This document shows, one piece after another, positions 6,394-8,105 of a stretch of DNA of 8,105 nucleotides. The notes beneath the pieces are model-generated. The model searched no databases. It worked only from the letters and a program-made list of their open reading frames with translations, and had not been told where the DNA came from. Source of the stretch: Chloroflexota bacterium (GTDB lineage: Bacteria > Chloroflexota > Limnocylindria > Limnocylindrales > CSP1-4); NCBI GenBank assembly GCA_021812735.1, contig JAKAMV010000428.1:1-8105 (forward strand), in the 5' to 3' direction. Numbering within the stretch: the first letter of the stretch is position 1; each line of letters starts with the position of its first letter. The position numbers and the translations under genes were made by a program.

Positions 6394-6744
6394 ATGACCG
6401 CGAGGGAGGTGGAGGCTGGCGAGGAGCGGCTCGATCGGCTGTTCGCCGCGCTCGACAACCGCCACCGCCGGGCCATGGTCGAGCTCCTCGCGCTGCAGCC
6501 GGCCTCGATCAGCGGGCTGGCGCGAGCCCGCGGCCTGTCGTTGCCGGCGATGGACAAGCACGTGCGGATCCTCGAGGGGGCCGGCCTCGTCCGCCGGCGG
6601 AAGACCGGGAGGACGACCTTCCTCGCGCTCGACCGCTCGGGCCTGCTCGCCGTCCAAGGCTGGCTGGGAGCGTTCCACGCGTACTGGGGCACCGAGGCGG
6701 AGACGCTCGAGAACTACACCGCGTACCTGGAGGGCGAACCGTGA
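6394..6744 (+). CDS. ArsR-family winged-helix repressor without metal-site cysteines
   Basis: A 116-residue protein. RLDRLFAALDNRHRRAMVELLA (12-33) is the ArsR opening. PASISGLARARGLSLPAMDKHVRILEGAGLVRRRK (36-70) is the helix-turn-helix, and TGRTTFLAL (71-79) is the wing. There is no Cys anywhere, so a thiol metal sensor is ruled out. It fits the group found beside AHSA1/SRPBCC or YCII genes, whose inducer is usually unknown. The ATG at 6394 is the first start after an in-frame TGA (6382-6384). AAGGTGG at 6371-6377 is too far away to be an ideal ribosome site. The 3' end overlaps the next gene by 4 bp (GTGA), so the two are translationally coupled. The palindrome at 6344-6367 is its probable target. 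Confidence 0.92.
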   Translation: MTAREVEAGEERLDRLFAALDNRHRRAMVELLALQPASISGLARARGLSLPAMDKHVRILEGAGLVRRRKTGRTTFLALDRSGLLAVQGWLGAFHAYWGTEAETLENYTAYLEGEP

Positions 6745-7031
6745 AGAAGTTCCTGATGCTGATGTACGGGGCGGCCGAGCCGACGCCCGAGGGCATGGCC
6801 GCGTGGCGCGCCTGGTTCCAGCGCATCGGCGACCACATTGTGGACAGCGGAAACCCGCTCGGCGCCTGCGTCGAGGTGACGCCCTCGGGCAGCCGGTCGC
6901 TCGGGCCGGACGACGGCGTGTCCGTGGGCTACACGATCCTCTCCGCCGACAGCCTCGACGAGGCGGTCCGCCTGCTCGCCGACTGCCCGATCGCCGACAG
7001 CGTCCGGCTGCATGAGGCGCTGCCGATGTAG
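6741..7031 (+). CDS. YCII/DGPF-family protein, first copy
   Basis: A 96-residue protein of the YCII-related (DGPF, ferredoxin-like alpha+beta) family. It opens MKKFLMLMYG, then MAAWRAWFQRIGDHIVDSGNP (~19-39), a central GS-rich turn, GYTILSADSLDEAVRLLADCP (63-83) and a short tail. Family members are small dimeric enzymes or enzyme-like proteins; TftG, a dehydrochlorinase, is one with known activity, and most have no known substrate. The GTG start overlaps the ArsR stop as GTGA, so expression follows the repressor. It is a clear paralogue of the gene at 7138-7449, sharing the MAAW..WF..IGD..VD.GNP and GY.I..AD..DAV patterns, but it has a shorter loop after strand 1. Confidence 0.88.
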   Translation: MKKFLMLMYGAAEPTPEGMAAWRAWFQRIGDHIVDSGNPLGACVEVTPSGSRSLGPDDGVSVGYTILSADSLDEAVRLLADCPIADSVRLHEALPM

Positions 7032-7061
7032 AGCGGGTCGTCTTGTCCAGCGCGGCCTAGG

Positions 7062-7104
7062 CCCGGTCGGGTCGTGGCGTCCCCTTCCCCACACGACATC
7101 CGGG
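7062..7104. other. Two-tier hairpin between the YCII genes
   Basis: CCCGG (7062-7066) pairs with CCGGG (7100-7104), and inside it GTCGTG (7071-7076) pairs with CACGAC (7092-7097), leaving a C-rich 15-nt loop. GGCCTAGGCC at 7054-7063 is a further palindrome overlapping the outer arm. All lie in the 106-nt spacer between the paralogues and end 33 nt before the second start. It could modulate read-through, or message stability, between the two genes. Confidence 0.45.
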
Positions 7105-7137
7105 CGCAGTCCCGGGCAGCGAACGAGGTCGACTGAG

Positions 7138-7449
7138 ATGGCGAACTTCCTGCTGACCTACCACGGCGGCGGCATGCCGGAGACCGCGGAGGAGACGGCC
7201 AAGGTCATGGCGGCATGGGACGTGTGGTTCCACGAGATCGGCGACGCGGTCGTCGACGCGGGCAACCCCTGCTCCGCCTCGAAGGCGATCTCCCCCGACG
7301 GCTCCGTCATGGACGCGACCATGTCGCCGTCCGGCTACTCGATCATCCGCGCGGCGGACATGGACGCTGCGGTCGCCGCCGCGAAGGGCTGCCCGGTCCT
7401 CGCGGGCGGCGCCGTCGTCCTCGTCAGCGAGACCTTCAACGCGATGTGA
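7138..7449 (+). CDS. YCII/DGPF-family protein, second copy
   Basis: A 103-residue protein of the same YCII family. It opens MANFLLTYHGGGMPETAEETAKVMAAWDVWFHEIGDAVVDAGNP, then SPDGSV, SGYSIIRAADMDAAVAAAKGCPVL and a SETF tail. This is the common form of the family, with the YHGGGMP loop present. Start: ATG 7138, with GAGG 9 nt upstream; the same frame is open further upstream, but that part has no family features. It is 106 nt after the first copy and followed by a strong hairpin, so it is probably the last gene of the ArsR-controlled unit, although a private promoter in the spacer cannot be excluded. Confidence 0.9.
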   Translation: MANFLLTYHGGGMPETAEETAKVMAAWDVWFHEIGDAVVDAGNPCSASKAISPDGSVMDATMSPSGYSIIRAADMDAAVAAAKGCPVLAGGAVVLVSETFNAM

Positions 7450-7462
7450 CGCCCGGCGCCAT

Positions 7463-7493
7463 GCGGCCGCCCTCGTCTTGCGCGGGCGGCCGC
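7463..7493. terminator. Strong GC hairpin after the second YCII gene
   Basis: GCGGCCGCCC (7463-7472) and GGGCGGCCGC (7484-7493) form a perfect 10-bp stem with an 11-nt loop, 13 nt after the stop. It lies between convergent genes. No T-tract follows on the plus strand, so it resembles the U-less hairpins common at 3' ends in high-GC genomes rather than a textbook intrinsic terminator. Confidence 0.6.
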
Positions 7494-7592
7494 GTCGACG
7501 GCCTGCGCAGCTCCTCGTCCGAGGCCGTCACCCATGCTGTCGGGACGTGGTCCTGACGCTGGGCCCGCGCTGGACAGGGCGCGCGCATCGTG

Positions 7593-8105
7593 TCATCGGC
7601 CGCGGGCGTCGATCCCGAAGAGCTCGTGGGCGATGGCGGCCTCGGTCCACGCGACCCACTCGTCGTGGGGCCAGCCGGCGACCTCCACCAGGGCGTGGTA
7701 GGCGTCCATCCCGGCGTACAGCAGCAGCAGGTCGTTCGCGCGGTCCGGGGTCAGGCCGGCCCGCAGCGGCGCCTTGGCCAGCAGCACCTCGAGCATGCCC
7801 CGGTACCCCTCGGCGCGCCACCGCTCATGGCGGTCGACCACCTCCGCCACCTCCGGGTCGCTCGCCGCCGAGCCCGCCGCCACCACGTGCAGCGGCGTGA
7901 GCCGCCGGGTGATCTCGCCCACCCCGGCCACGAGCCGGCCCAGCGCCTCGGCCACGTCCCCCGCGGCGGCCATCTCCCGGTACCACGGCTGCTCCCACGG
8001 GACCTGGGGATCGCCCTCGCCCATGACGGCGAGGTCGTAGGCGCGGCTGAGCACGGCGGCCTTGGTGTGGAACGTGAAGTAGACGGTCTGCACCGCGACC
8101 CCCGC
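7593..8105 (-). CDS. TetR-family transcriptional regulator (N-terminus outside window)
   Basis: The frame is open from the right edge to TGA at 7593, giving 170 residues. It begins inside the DNA-binding domain: AGVAVQTVYFTFHTKAAVL is the second half of the TetR helix-turn-helix, in the form seen where Tyr is followed by F-T-F-x-T-K. About 35 N-terminal residues are missing. The rest (~25-165) is an all-helical ligand and dimer domain ending GWPHDEWVAWTEAAIAHELFG. The ligand cannot be read. It converges on the ArsR-YCII unit, so it is not obviously its regulator; its own operator would lie beyond the window. Confidence 0.9.
   Translation of the reverse strand, partial: AGVAVQTVYFTFHTKAAVLSRAYDLAVMGEGDPQVPWEQPWYREMAAAGDVAEALGRLVAGVGEITRRLTPLHVVAAGSAASDPEVAEVVDRHERWRAEGYRGMLEVLLAKAPLRAGLTPDRANDLLLLYAGMDAYHALVEVAGWPHDEWVAWTEAAIAHELFGIDARGR

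Noticed and set aside
6381..6740. GTG at 6381 with AAGGTGG just upstream, opening a frame that runs into the first YCII gene
   Set aside because: The region 6394-6740 in the other frame is clearly ArsR. The 6381 frame is Arg/Gly-rich there, and only its part from 6741 onward has YCII features.

Overview
The window is G+C-rich bacterial DNA. An F420-dependent (Ddn-type) oxidoreductase, Pro/Thr-rich linkers on exported proteins, GTG starts and a Cys-free ArsR regulator all point to a high-GC Actinomycetota or Chloroflexota lineage. The APTP/TPTPS linkers lean slightly to Chloroflexota, but this is inference and the sequence does not settle the phylum. It reads as ordinary chromosome: I found no transposase, phage gene, tRNA, rRNA or CRISPR array.

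Left block (1-3252, all minus strand). An S4-domain RNA-binding protein of the Hsp15 type lies upstream. A 419-bp non-coding stretch with a long inverted repeat follows, then a two-TM sensor protein with GGDEF and HD-GYP domains. That gene is apparently translationally coupled to a signal-peptide-bearing surface protein with an APTP linker, which runs off the left edge. Both signature motifs of the c-di-GMP protein differ by one residue (GPDEF for GGDEF, GYV for GYP).

Middle block (3253-6165). A divergent, locally AT-richer promoter region separates the S4 gene from a plus-strand pair: a small four-TM protein and an F420-dependent oxidoreductase. Convergent to this pair is a 5'-truncated medium-chain dehydrogenase that keeps the Rossmann half but has lost the GroES-like half (probable pseudogene). 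Upstream of it lies a lipoprotein esterase of the antigen-85/esterase-D type.

Right block (6320-8105). A well-defined promoter and a perfect 10+10-bp inverted repeat sit over its -10 and start site. They precede an ArsR-type repressor and a YCII/DGPF protein overlapping by 4 bp, then a second YCII paralogue after a structured spacer. A strong 10-bp-stem hairpin ends the unit. A TetR-family regulator faces it and runs off the right edge. The simplest reading is an autoregulated ArsR-YCII-YCII unit for an unknown small-molecule reaction.

Nothing in the window amounts to a clearly new defence or mobile system. The most testable points are the ArsR operator with tandem YCII genes, the double motif change in the GGDEF/HD-GYP protein, and its coupling to an exported protein.
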